Positions 27,219 to 36,000 of a stretch of DNA of 64,000 bases are shown piece after piece. Source of the stretch: Pseudomonadota bacterium (GTDB taxonomy: Bacteria > Pseudomonadota > Gammaproteobacteria > Steroidobacterales > Steroidobacteraceae). A program made the position numbers and the translations under genes. Every line of letters begins with the position of its first letter. The stretch's first letter is position 1. The stretch covers positions 124,001 to 188,000 of the forward strand of contig JAJZUT010000007.1 of the NCBI GenBank assembly GCA_021847105.1, written 5' to 3'. The notes below the pieces were generated by a model. It was given only the letters and a program-made list of their open reading frames with translations, was not told where the DNA came from and searched no databases.

Positions 27219-29310
27219 GTTGCAGGTCCACTAGGCCTTCTATGGGATTGACGGCGGTCACGACCACCCGCACCTGCGCCCCGGTGGCGAGCCGCCGGCC
27301 GCTGCGCTGGCCACGCCAGGCGTGACCGCGATCCTCCAGCAGATACTCATCGTCACGCAGGTTCTCCAGGTGCAGCAGCCCGTCGACCGCCACCTCGAGA
27401 ATCTGCACGAAGCAACCGAATTCCACCACGGTGGTGATCAGGCCGCGGAACACCTGCCCGATGCGCTCGCGCAGGTAGGTGCATTTGAGAAAGGTCGCCA
27501 CGTAGCGATCCGCCTCATCGGCGCGCTTCTCGAGCCTGGAGGTACCCTCCCCGAGCGCGGCGAGCTCCTGCGGTCCGTAGCGCACGGCGCCGTCGGTGCC
27601 CGCCAGGCCGAGCTGCGCCTTGAGGGTGCGGTGCACGAGCAGATCCGGGTAGCGGCGGATGGGCGAGGTGAAGTGCGCATAGTGCGTGAGGGCGAGCCCG
27701 AAATGCCCGATGTTCTGCGGCTGATAGATCGCCTGCGGCATGGCACGCACGATCAGCGACTCGATGAAGGGCCGCTCGGGCAGATGGCCGAGGCGGCGGG
27801 CGATGGCCTGCAGGTCCCGGGTGACGATCTGCTCAGGCAGATGGGCGTCGATGCGCAGCGCCGCGAGCGTCGAGATTAGCCGCTCGAGCTTCTCCGCCTC
27901 CGGTTCCCCGTGCACGCGGTAGAGCGTCGGGGTGCTTGCTTTGCTCAGCGCCTGCGCGACCGCGACGTTCGCGAGGATCATGCACTCCTCGATTAGGCGG
28001 TGCGCATCGTTGCGGCTGTGCAGCTCGACGGCCCGTACGCGCTCGGCCGGATCAATCACCAGCCGCGCCTCCGGCGCATCGAAATCAAGCGCACCGCGCC
28101 GTGCGCGCGCCTTGTGCAGCGCCCGATACACCTCACGCAGCACCTGCAGCGGCTCGAGCAGCGGGCCCAGCGCCTCGCGCGCGGCCGGCTCCCCCTCGAA
28201 CAGCGCCCGATGCGCCTGGTTGTAGGTGAGACGCGCCGCCGAGCGCATCACGGCGGGATAGAATCGCGCGCTCTTCAACACCCCACCGGTGCTCACGATC
28301 ATGTCGGCCGCGAAGCACAGTCGGTCCACCCGGGGTGCCAGCGAGCACAGATGATCCGACAGCGCCGTCGGCAGCATCGGAATCACCCGGGTCGGAAAGT
28401 AAACCGAGGTGCCGCGCTCGAGCGCCTCGGCGTCGAGCGCCGTGCCCGGGCGGACATAGTGACTGACATCGGCGATCGCCACGATGAGCCGAAAGCCACC
28501 CGCGCAGGGCTCCGCATAGACCGCGTCATCGAAGTCCCGCGCGTCCTCGCCGTCGATGGTCACGAGCGGCAGCGAACGCAAATCCTCGCGGCGCGCCGCT
28601 TCGGCCGGATCGACCGCCTCGCCCCACGCCTGCGCCTCGCGCAGCGCCTGGGAGGTGAATTCGTGGGGCAGACTGAAACGGGCAAGCGCGCTCTCGGTCG
28701 CAAGCTCCACGGGACGATCCGGATCGATGCGCCGCTCGACCCGCGCGTGCGGGACTTCCCCGCCGGCGCCTCGGCGAGTCAGGCGGGCAATCACCCAGTC
28801 CCCGTGCCGCGCCCCAGCGAGCGCCTCGTGCGCCACGGCGCAGCGCAACTGCAACCGCCGATCGGCGGCGGTGACCCAGGCGCTGCGACCGGCGATTTCC
28901 ACGGTGCCGAGAAACGCATGGACGGCGTGCTCGAGGATTTGTTCGACCGTACCGAGCCAGCGGTTGGACGGATCGCGTGCGAGCCGCACGCTCAGGCGAT
29001 CACCGTGCATGACTCCACGCATCTGCGGCGGCGGCAGAAAGACACTCTCCTTCATGCCCTCGACGCGCAGAAAGCCGTAGCCGGCCCGGTGTGCACTCAC
29101 CTGCCCCGCCACTCGCTCCCCGGCGCGCACCCGCGTCGTGTCGCTCGGCGCTGGGGCGCCAGAGTCCGCTCGCCGCGCCCGTGAGCCGCCGGGGCGCCCG
29201 CCAGCCGGTGCCGAACGCCTCGCTGGCTGACCCGCGGGCTGCGAGCCGGCCCCATGTTCGCGCCGGCCGTACTGGGTTCGGCGCCCTTTCCCTTTGCCTT
29301 TACCTTTCAA
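27202..29310 (-). CDS. rnr: Ribonuclease R
   Basis: About 702 aa. RNase R is a 3'-5' exonuclease that degrades structured RNA. Order: a basic N-terminus (Lys-Gly repeats), cold-shock domains, the RNB catalytic domain with DGEDARDFDDAVYAE (metal-binding aspartates) and SHYVRPGTALD, then an S1 domain near the C-terminus (GQVFRGLITTVVEFGCFVQ). No ATG is in frame before the cold-shock region. I choose TTG at 29310 because the open frame farther upstream runs into the tRNA-Leu gene and its promoter, and because a basic N-terminus is usual for the family. The gene is divergent from tRNA-Leu and starts the rnr-to-alr operon. Confidence 0.93.
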   Translation of the reverse strand: MKGKGKGKGRRTQYGRREHGAGSQPAGQPARRSAPAGGRPGGSRARRADSGAPAPSDTTRVRAGERVAGQVSAHRAGYGFLRVEGMKESVFLPPPQMRGVMHGDRLSVRLARDPSNRWLGTVEQILEHAVHAFLGTVEIAGRSAWVTAADRRLQLRCAVAHEALAGARHGDWVIARLTRRGAGGEVPHARVERRIDPDRPVELATESALARFSLPHEFTSQALREAQAWGEAVDPAEAARREDLRSLPLVTIDGEDARDFDDAVYAEPCAGGFRLIVAIADVSHYVRPGTALDAEALERGTSVYFPTRVIPMLPTALSDHLCSLAPRVDRLCFAADMIVSTGGVLKSARFYPAVMRSAARLTYNQAHRALFEGEPAAREALGPLLEPLQVLREVYRALHKARARRGALDFDAPEARLVIDPAERVRAVELHSRNDAHRLIEECMILANVAVAQALSKASTPTLYRVHGEPEAEKLERLISTLAALRIDAHLPEQIVTRDLQAIARRLGHLPERPFIESLIVRAMPQAIYQPQNIGHFGLALTHYAHFTSPIRRYPDLLVHRTLKAQLGLAGTDGAVRYGPQELAALGEGTSRLEKRADEADRYVATFLKCTYLRERIGQVFRGLITTVVEFGCFVQILEVAVDGLLHLENLRDDEYLLEDRGHAWRGQRSGRRLATGAQVRVVVTAVNPIEGLVDLQLAEEP

Positions 29311-29339
29311 TTGACAGTTTCCGGTCCGGTGCGTAGATT
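29311..29339 (+). promoter_or_regulatory. Promoter of tRNA-Leu
   Basis: Consensus -35 TTGACA (29311-29316), 17-bp spacer, -10 TAGATT (29334-29339). Transcription would start about 12 nt before the tRNA. The -35 directly abuts the likely TTG start codon of the divergent rnr gene. Confidence 0.7.
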
Positions 29340-29357
29340 TCGCCGCCTCGCTTCCCA

Positions 29358-29417
<60 letters not shown>

Positions 29418-29442
<25 letters not shown>

Positions 29443-29609
29443 AGAATTCTATAATTTTCAATAATTTACTTCTCATTTGTGATTGACTGCCGAGGCGCCT
29501 TCCGGCGCAGCGGCGGGTGAGTGCGGCCGGGTCATTGCTTTTATTCTTCATCGGACCGCCGCGACATCCTAGCAGGGCTTGATCGGGGCGGCGCGGGGGA
29601 AATTCAAAT
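29418..29609. repeat. Direct repeat copy 1 (tRNA-Leu 3' end and downstream DNA)
   Basis: 192 bp beginning with the last 25 nt of tRNA-Leu. It recurs at 35644-35835 with five base differences: two in the tRNA T arm, one in the AT-rich part and two near the end. It behaves as an att-type duplication at the left edge of an inserted segment. Confidence 0.85.
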
Positions 29610-29980
29610 CGGGACGCGCTTCAGGGCCGGACCGGGCCTCCTCATTTGATCTTGGCATCGAGGAATCCGAAGCCCTTCCCGCGCAGCGAGACGACTCGCC
29701 GACAGAGCACCGCGAGCCGCTCGTCGCCGCTGCCGAAATCTGTGCCGCCACCGCAACCCGTCAGGCGTATCGCAACTTTCCCGGGGCGCACTCGTCAGAT
29801 CGTCAGTTCCCCTCGAGATCCCTTGCCGGGTCTGGCGCGACACCGATCAACATCATGCTGTGCAGGCAACGGTTCCTTGGCGGCAATGGAGCGCAGCCGG
29901 AGAACGCACCGCGCCCAAACACCGGCCGAACAAGCCCGACTATCAGGTCGTGAGCTGACGATCTCTACTTGTCCGCTTCC
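29610..29980. other. Non-coding stretch between repeat and RIT element
   Basis: About 370 bp. Reading frames of 120-140 aa cross it but show no recognisable domain or good ribosome site. I see no gene here. Confidence 0.5.
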
Positions 29981-30013
29981 GACCCCTATGCGGACCTCGC
30001 GGTTATGCGGAGT
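29981..30013. repeat. Left terminal inverted repeat of the RIT element
   Basis: 33 bp beginning GACCCCTATGCGGACC and ending TTATGCGGAGT. It matches the reverse complement of 33484-33516 with one mismatch. It contains two direct copies of ATGCGGA, likely recombinase-binding units. Confidence 0.85.
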
Positions 30014-30068
30014 AACCGAGCCGACCCCGTGCTTTTTGGCTGACGAGGTCGGCTCGAAGTCCGCATAA
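30003..30068. repeat. Long imperfect palindrome at the left end of the RIT element
   Basis: Two nested inverted repeats: TTATGCGGAG/GTCCGCATAA on the outside (one mispair at the inner base) and CGAGCCGACC / GGTCGGCTCG inside (10 bp perfect, 30017-30026 and 30047-30056). It ends at the stop codon of the third recombinase. It may be a terminator, a recombinase-binding site, or both. Confidence 0.6.
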
Positions 30069-31079
30069 TTATAGCTGTTGTAGGAACGCGAGGAGCGGAT
30101 CGGCTGGACGGTAGCGGCGCAGCTGGATCGCGGGTTCGGCAACTCGAGCAAGGGCCTTTTCCTTCATGGCCAGGTCTGCCTCGACGTACCGGTGTGTGGT
30201 GACGGGGCTTTCGTGGCCGAGCCAGAGCGCGATGACGTTGAAGGCGACGCCGGATTGCAGCAGGTGCATTGCTGTGGTGTGACGGATCGTGTGCGGCGAG
30301 ATGCGCTTCTTCAGCAGACCCGGACAGCGATCTTTCGCGCGCTGCACGGCAAGCTCCAGGCGCTTTTCCACGTTCGAGCGCGTCATCGCCTGGCCTCTGC
30401 GGTTCGGAAGCAGCGGTGAGTCGCTGCGCAGTGACGGGTTCATCCGCAACCAGCTTCTCAGCTCGCTCACCGTGCTCTTCCACAGCGGCACAGCCCGCTG
30501 CTTGCGGCCCTTGCCATGAAGATGAACGCAGGCCCCGCCATCCAAGACGACATCTGCGATGCGGACGCCGATCATCTCCGAGACGCGTGCTCCGGTGTTG
30601 TAGAGCAGAGCGAGCAGAAGATGATCGCGCTGGGATGTCCAGTTCGATCCGGGCTCGCCGAGCACTGCAAGCATCTCCTCGCGGGTGAGATAGCCGAGCA
30701 TCGGACGCTCGAAGCGCTTCATCGGCACGCTTAAGGCGCGCTCGATGCTGTGCAGGGAGAGCACATCTCGGCGGCCCGCGAACTTCAGGAAGGTCCGAAG
30801 TGCACTGAGTCGCAGGTTGCGGCTACGGACCGAGTTGTGGCGCTGCTTCTCGAGATGAGCGAGGAAGGCCAGGATCAGGTCCGGATCGATGTCCGCGAGG
30901 GTCAGCGCAGTCGGGGGCTTGCCGAGTTGGCGCTGGGCGAAGGCGAGGAAAAGCATCAAGCCGTCGCGGTAGCAGGCCACCGTGCGCGGACTGACGGCAC
31001 GCTGTCCGACCAGGTACTCGGTGAAGAACGACTGCACGAGAGCCGGGAAGGACGGCGATGTGGCGCGTGCTTCAGGCAT
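30069..31079 (-). CDS. Tyrosine recombinase, third of the RIT trio (RitC)
   Basis: 336-aa phage-integrase-family recombinase with an N-terminal SAM-like domain (FFTEYLVGQRAVSPRTVACY) and a catalytic domain. The active-site residues can be placed: Arg in GARVSEM, Lys in HGKGRKQRAVPL, His-x-x-Arg in HTIRHTTA, His in WLGHESP and Tyr in THRYVEADL. The start overlaps the second recombinase by 8 bp, and AGGGAGG-like sequence precedes it. The trio is expected to act together in moving the element. Confidence 0.92.
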   Translation of the reverse strand: MPEARATSPSFPALVQSFFTEYLVGQRAVSPRTVACYRDGLMLFLAFAQRQLGKPPTALTLADIDPDLILAFLAHLEKQRHNSVRSRNLRLSALRTFLKFAGRRDVLSLHSIERALSVPMKRFERPMLGYLTREEMLAVLGEPGSNWTSQRDHLLLALLYNTGARVSEMIGVRIADVVLDGGACVHLHGKGRKQRAVPLWKSTVSELRSWLRMNPSLRSDSPLLPNRRGQAMTRSNVEKRLELAVQRAKDRCPGLLKKRISPHTIRHTTAMHLLQSGVAFNVIALWLGHESPVTTHRYVEADLAMKEKALARVAEPAIQLRRYRPADPLLAFLQQL

Positions 31080-32046
31080 GGGAGGTACCCTCCGAGCCCG
31101 GAGCCATGCGCGACTCGAACCGCTTGCCAGCGAGACCGACCAGCTCCGGAACGCCGCTCAGGTACCAGTAGGTGTTGGTCACCATTGCGTGCCCGAGATA
31201 GGTGGATAGCGCCAGCATCGCCTGATCGATGTCGGTGCCCTCGCGTTGCCAGGCGAGGATCCGGCGCACCGCAAAGGTATGTCGCAAGTCGTGCACGCGC
31301 GGGGCGTGGTGGGTACCGCGGTTCGGCCAGCGAAGGTCGGTGCACACCGCCCGCAATACCCGATCGACGGAGCGTCGCGTGAGCGGCTGACCGCGGCGTC
31401 GGCCGCGGGATCCGACGAAGAACGTGCTCTCCTCGGTGGGCGTGATCCACCGGTCGCGTGAACGTCGATAGCGACGTAGCTCCTCGAGCGCGGTGGGATG
31501 CAAGGGAACGTGCCGGGACTTGGCGAACTTCGTTCTGCGCACGGTGAGCACGCCGGTCTTGAGATCGACGTCGGCATTGCGCAACCGGATGGCTTCCGAG
31601 ACCCGCAGTCCCGTGCACAGGAGCAACCCGAAGAGCGTCGCGTAGGTTGCTCCGCGAAGCGCCGGGGCGAGCTGCCCGGCTGCCCGGAGCAACTGTCCGG
31701 TCTCCTCCTCGCTGTAGATGTGAGGGGCCGTTCGCCCGCCGATCGGACCGAAGATGGTGTCGTCGGGTACCTCGGTGCGCGGCTCGAACTGCTGCAGCCA
31801 GCGCATGAAGGGGCGCAGGATCTTCAGCCGCCGTGCCCAGGTGCGTGGATCGGTACTGTGACCATGGTCGCGTCGCGCCCACTCGGCCATCACCTCCAAC
31901 GTCACCGGCCGGCACTTCAGCCGATCGGCGTACCGGGTGAAGCTGTGCAGTGCCTGGCCCATGTGATGCAAATCGAACCCCAACCGCCGACGCTCCCGCA
32001 GGTACTGCTGGGCGAGTACGCTCAAGCTCTTCGAGGAGGCGCTCAT
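31072..32046 (-). CDS. Tyrosine recombinase, second of the RIT trio (RitB)
   Basis: 324 aa. Active-site landmarks: GLRVSEAIRL, RRTKFAKSRHVPL, HDLRHTFAVRR, YLGHAMVTNTYWYL. The N-terminal core-binding domain is LAQQYLRERRRLGFDL onward. I start it at the ATG at 32046, which overlaps the stop of the first recombinase (ATGA); a GTG 18 bp upstream is possible but less likely. Confidence 0.92.
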   Translation of the reverse strand: MSASSKSLSVLAQQYLRERRRLGFDLHHMGQALHSFTRYADRLKCRPVTLEVMAEWARRDHGHSTDPRTWARRLKILRPFMRWLQQFEPRTEVPDDTIFGPIGGRTAPHIYSEEETGQLLRAAGQLAPALRGATYATLFGLLLCTGLRVSEAIRLRNADVDLKTGVLTVRRTKFAKSRHVPLHPTALEELRRYRRSRDRWITPTEESTFFVGSRGRRRGQPLTRRSVDRVLRAVCTDLRWPNRGTHHAPRVHDLRHTFAVRRILAWQREGTDIDQAMLALSTYLGHAMVTNTYWYLSGVPELVGLAGKRFESRMAPGSEGTSHA

Positions 32047-33356
32047 GGCAGGCGCTCCGGCCACGGCAACGCTATAGGCGGCGGTGGTTGCGGCGGCTGC
32101 GGCGGCAATGCCGCAGGCCAGGGCAATGCCACGCTGCTGAGGCTGCGCCCGTCGAGCTTGGCGTAGATCAACGTCGTGTTGAGCGAGCGATGCCGCAGAA
32201 CATCTGCGACCTCCTTGAGCGAACTGCCGCCATCGAGCAGCCGTCGAGCCATCGTGTGCCGCAGCAGATGTGAACGGGTATAGGGGAGACCGGCTCGCTG
32301 GTACGCCTGGCGAATGGTCTTGCGCACCAAGTCTGCTTTGATGGGCTCATCGCGCGGCGTCTTCCGACGCACGAAGATGCCGCGGTGAGCGGTCTTGGGT
32401 CGCTCGTGCTGCAGGTACGCGGCGATCGTGCGCCCGGTGGCGTCCGGCAAGGGCAGCACTTGCTCGCGGCGGCCCTTCGTCCTGCGCAGCGTCACCGTGC
32501 CCTCTCGCCAGTCGATGTCATCGAGCTGCAGGGCGGCGATCTCACCGCTGCGCAGCCCAAGATCGACGGCGCAGCGCACGATCGCAGCGCTGCGACGCAT
32601 TGAGGGGCCGGGCCAGTTGAGCGAGGTGAGCAACCGCTCGATCTCCTCGTCCGTGAGCGTCTTCGGCAACGAGGCGTGCTGCCAGTTCGCAGGGTACGAC
32701 AGCACACTGAGCAGTCCGCCTACCGAATCACCCGTCGTCGCGCGGAACCGAAAGTAGCCGCGCAGCGCCGAGATCACCGATCCGACACTCGCCGGACCGT
32801 GATATCGCTCGGTCAGCTTTGCAACCAAGCGCCGGAGGTACTCCGGCGTGATCGCCGAGATCACGACGGGCCGCCCATGAAAGCGCCCCCACAGCAGCTC
32901 GCGCACGATGCGCAGGATCGTCTGGCGGCTCGAGGACGCAAGACCCCGCACCTGATCCAGGTGCTCATCGAAGCGGTGCAGTTCCTCCTCTACCGGCGTC
33001 CCTCTCTCGGCACTCGGGCGGACCACACCGAGTACGCGCAGGACCAGCAGCAGATGGCCGAGCGCGGCGCTCGCCTCACGAGGATCGGTATGTGTGGGCC
33101 AGCCGCAGTTGCAATGCGCAACATGGTCGTCGCAGAAGCGCGCTATGACCTTCTCATCGAAACGGCTCAAATCCAGCTTCGTGCGCTCGGCCCAGTGGCA
33201 GAAGTGCGCTGCACGATCGAGGTACGCGTACACGGTGTGCCGCGCGTGACCACGCTCAATGAGATATCGCTGGAGCGCTGTGAGGGGTGCACGCTCCCGG
33301 ACGAGCTCCTCGAGCGGGCGGCTGCAAACAGGTTCGTTCTTCGTTATCGAGGCCAT
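32043..33356 (-). CDS. Tyrosine recombinase, first of the RIT trio (RitA)
   Basis: 437 aa, the longest of the three. The catalytic domain has GLRSGEIAALQ, RRTKGRREQVLPLP, HLLRHTMARRLL and HRSLNTTLIYAKLD with the nucleophilic Tyr. A Pro-rich tail (PPQPPQPPPP) ends the protein. ATG at 33356 is preceded by GGGAGAC. Its stop overlaps the start of the second recombinase, so the trio is translationally coupled. Confidence 0.92.
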   Translation of the reverse strand: MASITKNEPVCSRPLEELVRERAPLTALQRYLIERGHARHTVYAYLDRAAHFCHWAERTKLDLSRFDEKVIARFCDDHVAHCNCGWPTHTDPREASAALGHLLLVLRVLGVVRPSAERGTPVEEELHRFDEHLDQVRGLASSSRQTILRIVRELLWGRFHGRPVVISAITPEYLRRLVAKLTERYHGPASVGSVISALRGYFRFRATTGDSVGGLLSVLSYPANWQHASLPKTLTDEEIERLLTSLNWPGPSMRRSAAIVRCAVDLGLRSGEIAALQLDDIDWREGTVTLRRTKGRREQVLPLPDATGRTIAAYLQHERPKTAHRGIFVRRKTPRDEPIKADLVRKTIRQAYQRAGLPYTRSHLLRHTMARRLLDGGSSLKEVADVLRHRSLNTTLIYAKLDGRSLSSVALPWPAALPPQPPQPPPPIALPWPERLP

Positions 33357-33483
33357 CGTCGTCTCCCAGGTGGTGGAACCACCCGAACTCGACGACAACG
33401 GCAAAATTATGTCGAGCTTCCTATCGCATCACCGGCTGCGCGAGCCCGGAAATCGCCTACGCTCGGCAATGCCCGAGACCGCA

Positions 33484-33516
33484 ACTCCGCATAATCGCGA
33501 GGTCCGCATAGGGGTC
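33484..33516. repeat. Right terminal inverted repeat of the RIT element
   Basis: 33 bp ending GGTCCGCATAGGGGTC, the partner of 29981-30013 with a single mismatch. Its last five bases are part of a 32-bp palindrome that extends outside the element. Confidence 0.85.
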
Positions 33517-33543
33517 GTTATGCAGAGCTCTGCATAACGACCC
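33512..33543. repeat. Perfect 32-bp palindrome at the right RIT junction
   Basis: The half-site is GGGTCGTTATGCAGAG. Each arm carries TTATGCAGAG, one base from the TTATGCGGAG unit of the RIT terminal repeat. It could be a junction left by recombination or a target site preferred by the element. Confidence 0.75.
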
Positions 33544-33660
33544 TCAGCGGTCCGTTGCGCGTCCCCATTGCCGCCGCTGAACTCGCGTTTAGCGGTCATT
33601 GGAGCGACCGGTTTCGCGGAAAACCAATCCGTCATCGCAGCGGACTCGCCTCAGAACGGC

Positions 33661-33704
33661 TGTAACCATATAGGTTGCGCGTCTGTAACCCAGTCGGTTA
33701 CACT
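33661..33704 (+). promoter_or_regulatory. Promoter and two operators of the first higBA module
   Basis: A perfect palindrome TGTAACC-N5-GGTTACA (33684-33702) and an imperfect one of the same design (33661-33679) flank and overlap a promoter: TTGCGC (33675-33680), 18 bp, TACACT (33699-33704). The start codon follows 8 nt later. Binding by the HigA antitoxin would repress both genes. Confidence 0.65.
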
Positions 33705-33712
33705 ACGCGTGC

Positions 33713-33982
33713 ATGATCAAGACGTTCAGGCACAAAGGGCTCGCGGCGCTCTTCGAGACCGGGAATGCTCGCAAGGTGCAACCGAAGCACGCAAAACGCC
33801 TGAATCTGATCCTTACCGCCCTCAATGCCGCGACCCAGGCGGCGCAGATGGCGATGCCCGGAATGCGGTTGCATCCGCTGCATGGCGACCGCTATTCCGT
33901 TTGGGTGGATGAGAACTATCGCGTGACGTTCCGGTTCGAGGGCGGACACGCGTACGAGGTGAATTATGAAGACTACCATTGA
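33713..33982 (+). CDS. higB: HigB-type toxin (RelE superfamily)
   Basis: 89-aa ribosome-dependent mRNA interferase family member (proteic killer type). [17 protein letters not shown], the alpha-helical [13 protein letters not shown], and the core [23 protein letters not shown] are characteristic. The toxin gene precedes the antitoxin, as usual for hig loci, and overlaps it by 17 bp. Confidence 0.9.
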   Translation: MIKTFRHKGLAALFETGNARKVQPKHAKRLNLILTALNAATQAAQMAMPGMRLHPLHGDRYSVWVDENYRVTFRFEGGHAYEVNYEDYH

Positions 33983-34271
33983 TAGTTCTGGCCGGATGCA
34001 CAACCCGGCCCACCCCGGCGAGATCCTCAGGGAAATGTACATGGGGCCGCTCGGGGTGACGATTACGCAGACGGCGGATGCCCTCGGAGTGAGTCGCAAG
34101 CACGTGTCGGCGATCGTGAACGGCCGCGTGCCCGTGTCTCCGGATATGGCGGCGCGTCTGGCTGGCGTTTTCGGCACTGAGCCGGATATCTGGATCAATC
34201 TTCAGGCGCAATACGATCTCTGGCAGGTGCGCCAGCTCGGACGCCCGAAGGTGAAGCGATTGGCGGCTTAA
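33966..34271 (+). CDS. higA: HigA-type antitoxin (XRE helix-turn-helix)
   Basis: 101 aa. [19 protein letters not shown] is the family's N-terminal motif; the helix-turn-helix is [20 protein letters not shown]. It neutralises HigB and represses the promoter through the TGTAACC palindromes upstream. Confidence 0.9.
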   Translation: MKTTIDSSGRMHNPAHPGEILREMYMGPLGVTITQTADALGVSRKHVSAIVNGRVPVSPDMAARLAGVFGTEPDIWINLQAQYDLWQVRQLGRPKVKRLAA

Positions 34272-34412
34272 GGACTGCGTCCAATTGGGAATGGAAGCGA
34301 ATCGCGCGTACGAATGGCCGCACTGGAGAAAATCGAGAGCTGCATTGCAACGGCGGCTCATGGCCGATCTCAGCCACCCAATTAATCTCGGCGCAAGGGT
34401 TCTATATCGACG

Positions 34413-34931
34413 CTAGTGGGCTGGTTTCGGCTTTCTGCGCTTGCCACTTACTGGCCTCCGAATCTGTTCCACGTAGTTAATCAAACGCGATGGCCATGGA
34501 AGCGGCTCAACACTAACCTGGCGAACGACTCGGATGTCCTTGTGCATTGGATTGAGGAGCACATTGCGCCGACCAGGCAGCACGGATGCCGGCACGGCAA
34601 GCGCGAGAGAGGATTGATCGCGCAGCCAGCGGTCGCCGATGACCTGCACGCTGGCACGATAGGGCGGCGGGCGGTCCCAGCCGTCAGGTAAGGATGCTGC
34701 CAAGGGCGCCACCAGGAAATCATCAAGCTCGATGCAAACCTGATGCATGTCCCGGGGGATCAGGTCCGGGTCGAGGTGCACCAGAGCCTCAAGGAGCGCC
34801 AGCTCCAGACTTTCGGACGTGTACACGACCGCATGGCCCTTCGAGTTCCAGCGTCCGCCATGCCTCTTCGCGCCAAGCCCGGAGAGCGATGCATCCAGGT
34901 GGATGGCGCGGGTTAACCGCCAGAGACGCAT
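34413..34931 (-). CDS. RES-domain toxin
   Basis: 172 aa with the RES fold: Arg in LWRLTRA near the N-terminus, GGRWNSKGHAVVYTSESLELALLE (given here in part: GRWNSKGHAVVY and Glu in LALLE) and a later NVLLNPMH. RES toxins break down NAD. It follows its Xre-type antitoxin by 36 bp on the same strand. Confidence 0.88.
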   Translation of the reverse strand: MRLWRLTRAIHLDASLSGLGAKRHGGRWNSKGHAVVYTSESLELALLEALVHLDPDLIPRDMHQVCIELDDFLVAPLAASLPDGWDRPPPYRASVQVIGDRWLRDQSSLALAVPASVLPGRRNVLLNPMHKDIRVVRQVSVEPLPWPSRLINYVEQIRRPVSGKRRKPKPAH

Positions 34932-34967
34932 CGATAGATCGCTGCCAGCGCCCTTGCGTCCGCCGAC

Positions 34968-35447
34968 TCAGTACAGATCACCGTACTCGATACGACCGAG
35001 CTCGTCGGTCACCAGCTCGGATCCTGCATCGGTGCTCAGCAGGTCCAGGGGGGCCGCGTCCTGCAGGGCGCGATTGGGCCGCTTGAGCCATTCCCGAGCA
35101 CGGTTCTCATCACCCAGCGAATCGATGGCCCGCTGGCTCACCCGGGCTATACGGGCAATGCGGTCGCTCTCCTCGGCGCTAAGAGCACCCCGCTCGCGCC
35201 GCCGCTGTGCCGTCCGCTCATTGATCTGGATGACCCGCATGAGGCGCTGCGGCGACTCCACCAGGAATCGTCCCAGGTTCTCAACCGCAGAGTACTTGAC
35301 TCGGAAAGTCAGAGGCAGCGCCCGCGCGCGCGCAGTCTCGCCGCCCCGGCTCGACCCAGCCGTCACCAGAACCCGCGGGCCACCGAGGAGCTTGAGCGGG
35401 CCAGCCTGGATCAGGGCTTCCGCGGCAGTCGCCGCACTGCTCGACAT
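34968..35447 (-). CDS. Xre/MbcA/ParS-type antitoxin of the RES module
   Basis: 159 aa with a C-terminal DUF2384 (MbcA/ParS/Xre toxin-binding) domain: AIDSLGDENRAREWLKRPN followed by APLDLLSTDAGSELV. The central part is an Xre-like helix bundle. I start it at ATG 35447; the open frame continues upstream but without family similarity. Confidence 0.87.
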   Translation of the reverse strand: MSSSAATAAEALIQAGPLKLLGGPRVLVTAGSSRGGETARARALPLTFRVKYSAVENLGRFLVESPQRLMRVIQINERTAQRRRERGALSAEESDRIARIARVSQRAIDSLGDENRAREWLKRPNRALQDAAPLDLLSTDAGSELVTDELGRIEYGDLY

Positions 35448-35643
35448 TTTGACGCCTCTGCACCGACGGAATGACGGATGAATTCTAGTCCTCTGCTTGT
35501 GCTCCGGCAACAGCGCACAGGTCGGGGACGAGACCGGCCCGACCACGGCATCCCACGCCATCGACTGGCCTACTGGGTAACTTTGAGGGTAATCCGACGG
35601 GCAGAACTGCCCAAGCAGCTGTTCCTAAAGGTATTTCCGACCA

Positions 35644-35835
35644 GGTTCGACGCCTCTCCCGGGCACCAAGAATTCTATAATTTTCAATAATTTATTTCTC
35701 ATTTGTGATTGACTGCCGAGGCGCCTTCCGGCGCAGCGGCGGGTGAGTGCGGCCGGGTCATTGCTTTTATTCTTCATCGGACCGCCGCGACATCCTAGCA
35801 GGGCTTGATCGGGGCGGTGAGGGGGAAATTCAAAT
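35644..35835. repeat. Direct repeat copy 2 (displaced tRNA-Leu 3' end)
   Basis: 192 bp, 97% identical to 29418-29609, beginning with GGTTCGA of the tRNA T arm and including the encoded CCA. Only the tRNA's 3' fragment is present, so this is not a second tRNA gene. It marks the right edge of the inserted segment. Confidence 0.85.
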
Positions 35836-36000
35836 TCCACCAAGTTCGCCGATGCGCTCTGGGCGCTGACTTTCCCAGTCAACCGTGCGATGACCGCTGC
35901 TGACGGTCGCTACGAATCCGGCACGAATCCTCATGGAGCCGCTGAACTGGCCTCGCCCGCGAATGCGCCCTTAGCGACCCCTCGCGACGCCTTTCCAGAA

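Larger units (their letters stand above)
29981..33516. mobile_element. RIT (recombinase in trio) element
   Basis: 3.5-kb element with three tandem, overlapping tyrosine recombinase genes on the minus strand and 33-bp terminal inverted repeats. This is the structure known as RIT in several proteobacteria, notably metal-tolerant ones. All three recombinases look intact and both ends are present, so the element may be functional. Confidence 0.85.
29443..35643. mobile_element. Island segment bounded by the tRNA-Leu direct repeats
   Basis: A segment of about 6.2 kb between the two repeat copies. It carries a RIT element, a HigBA module and a RES/Xre module. No conventional tRNA-site integrase is present beyond the RIT recombinases, so its own mobility is probably lost or was provided from elsewhere. 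Accessory genes continue beyond its right copy, so the true island may be larger. Confidence 0.5.

Noticed and set aside
28000..29184. 394-codon open frame opposite rnr
   Set aside because: Antisense shadow of RNase R; no domain.
35644..35667. Possible second tRNA-Leu gene
   Set aside because: Only the T arm 3' half and acceptor end are present; there is no anticodon or D arm. It is a displaced att copy.
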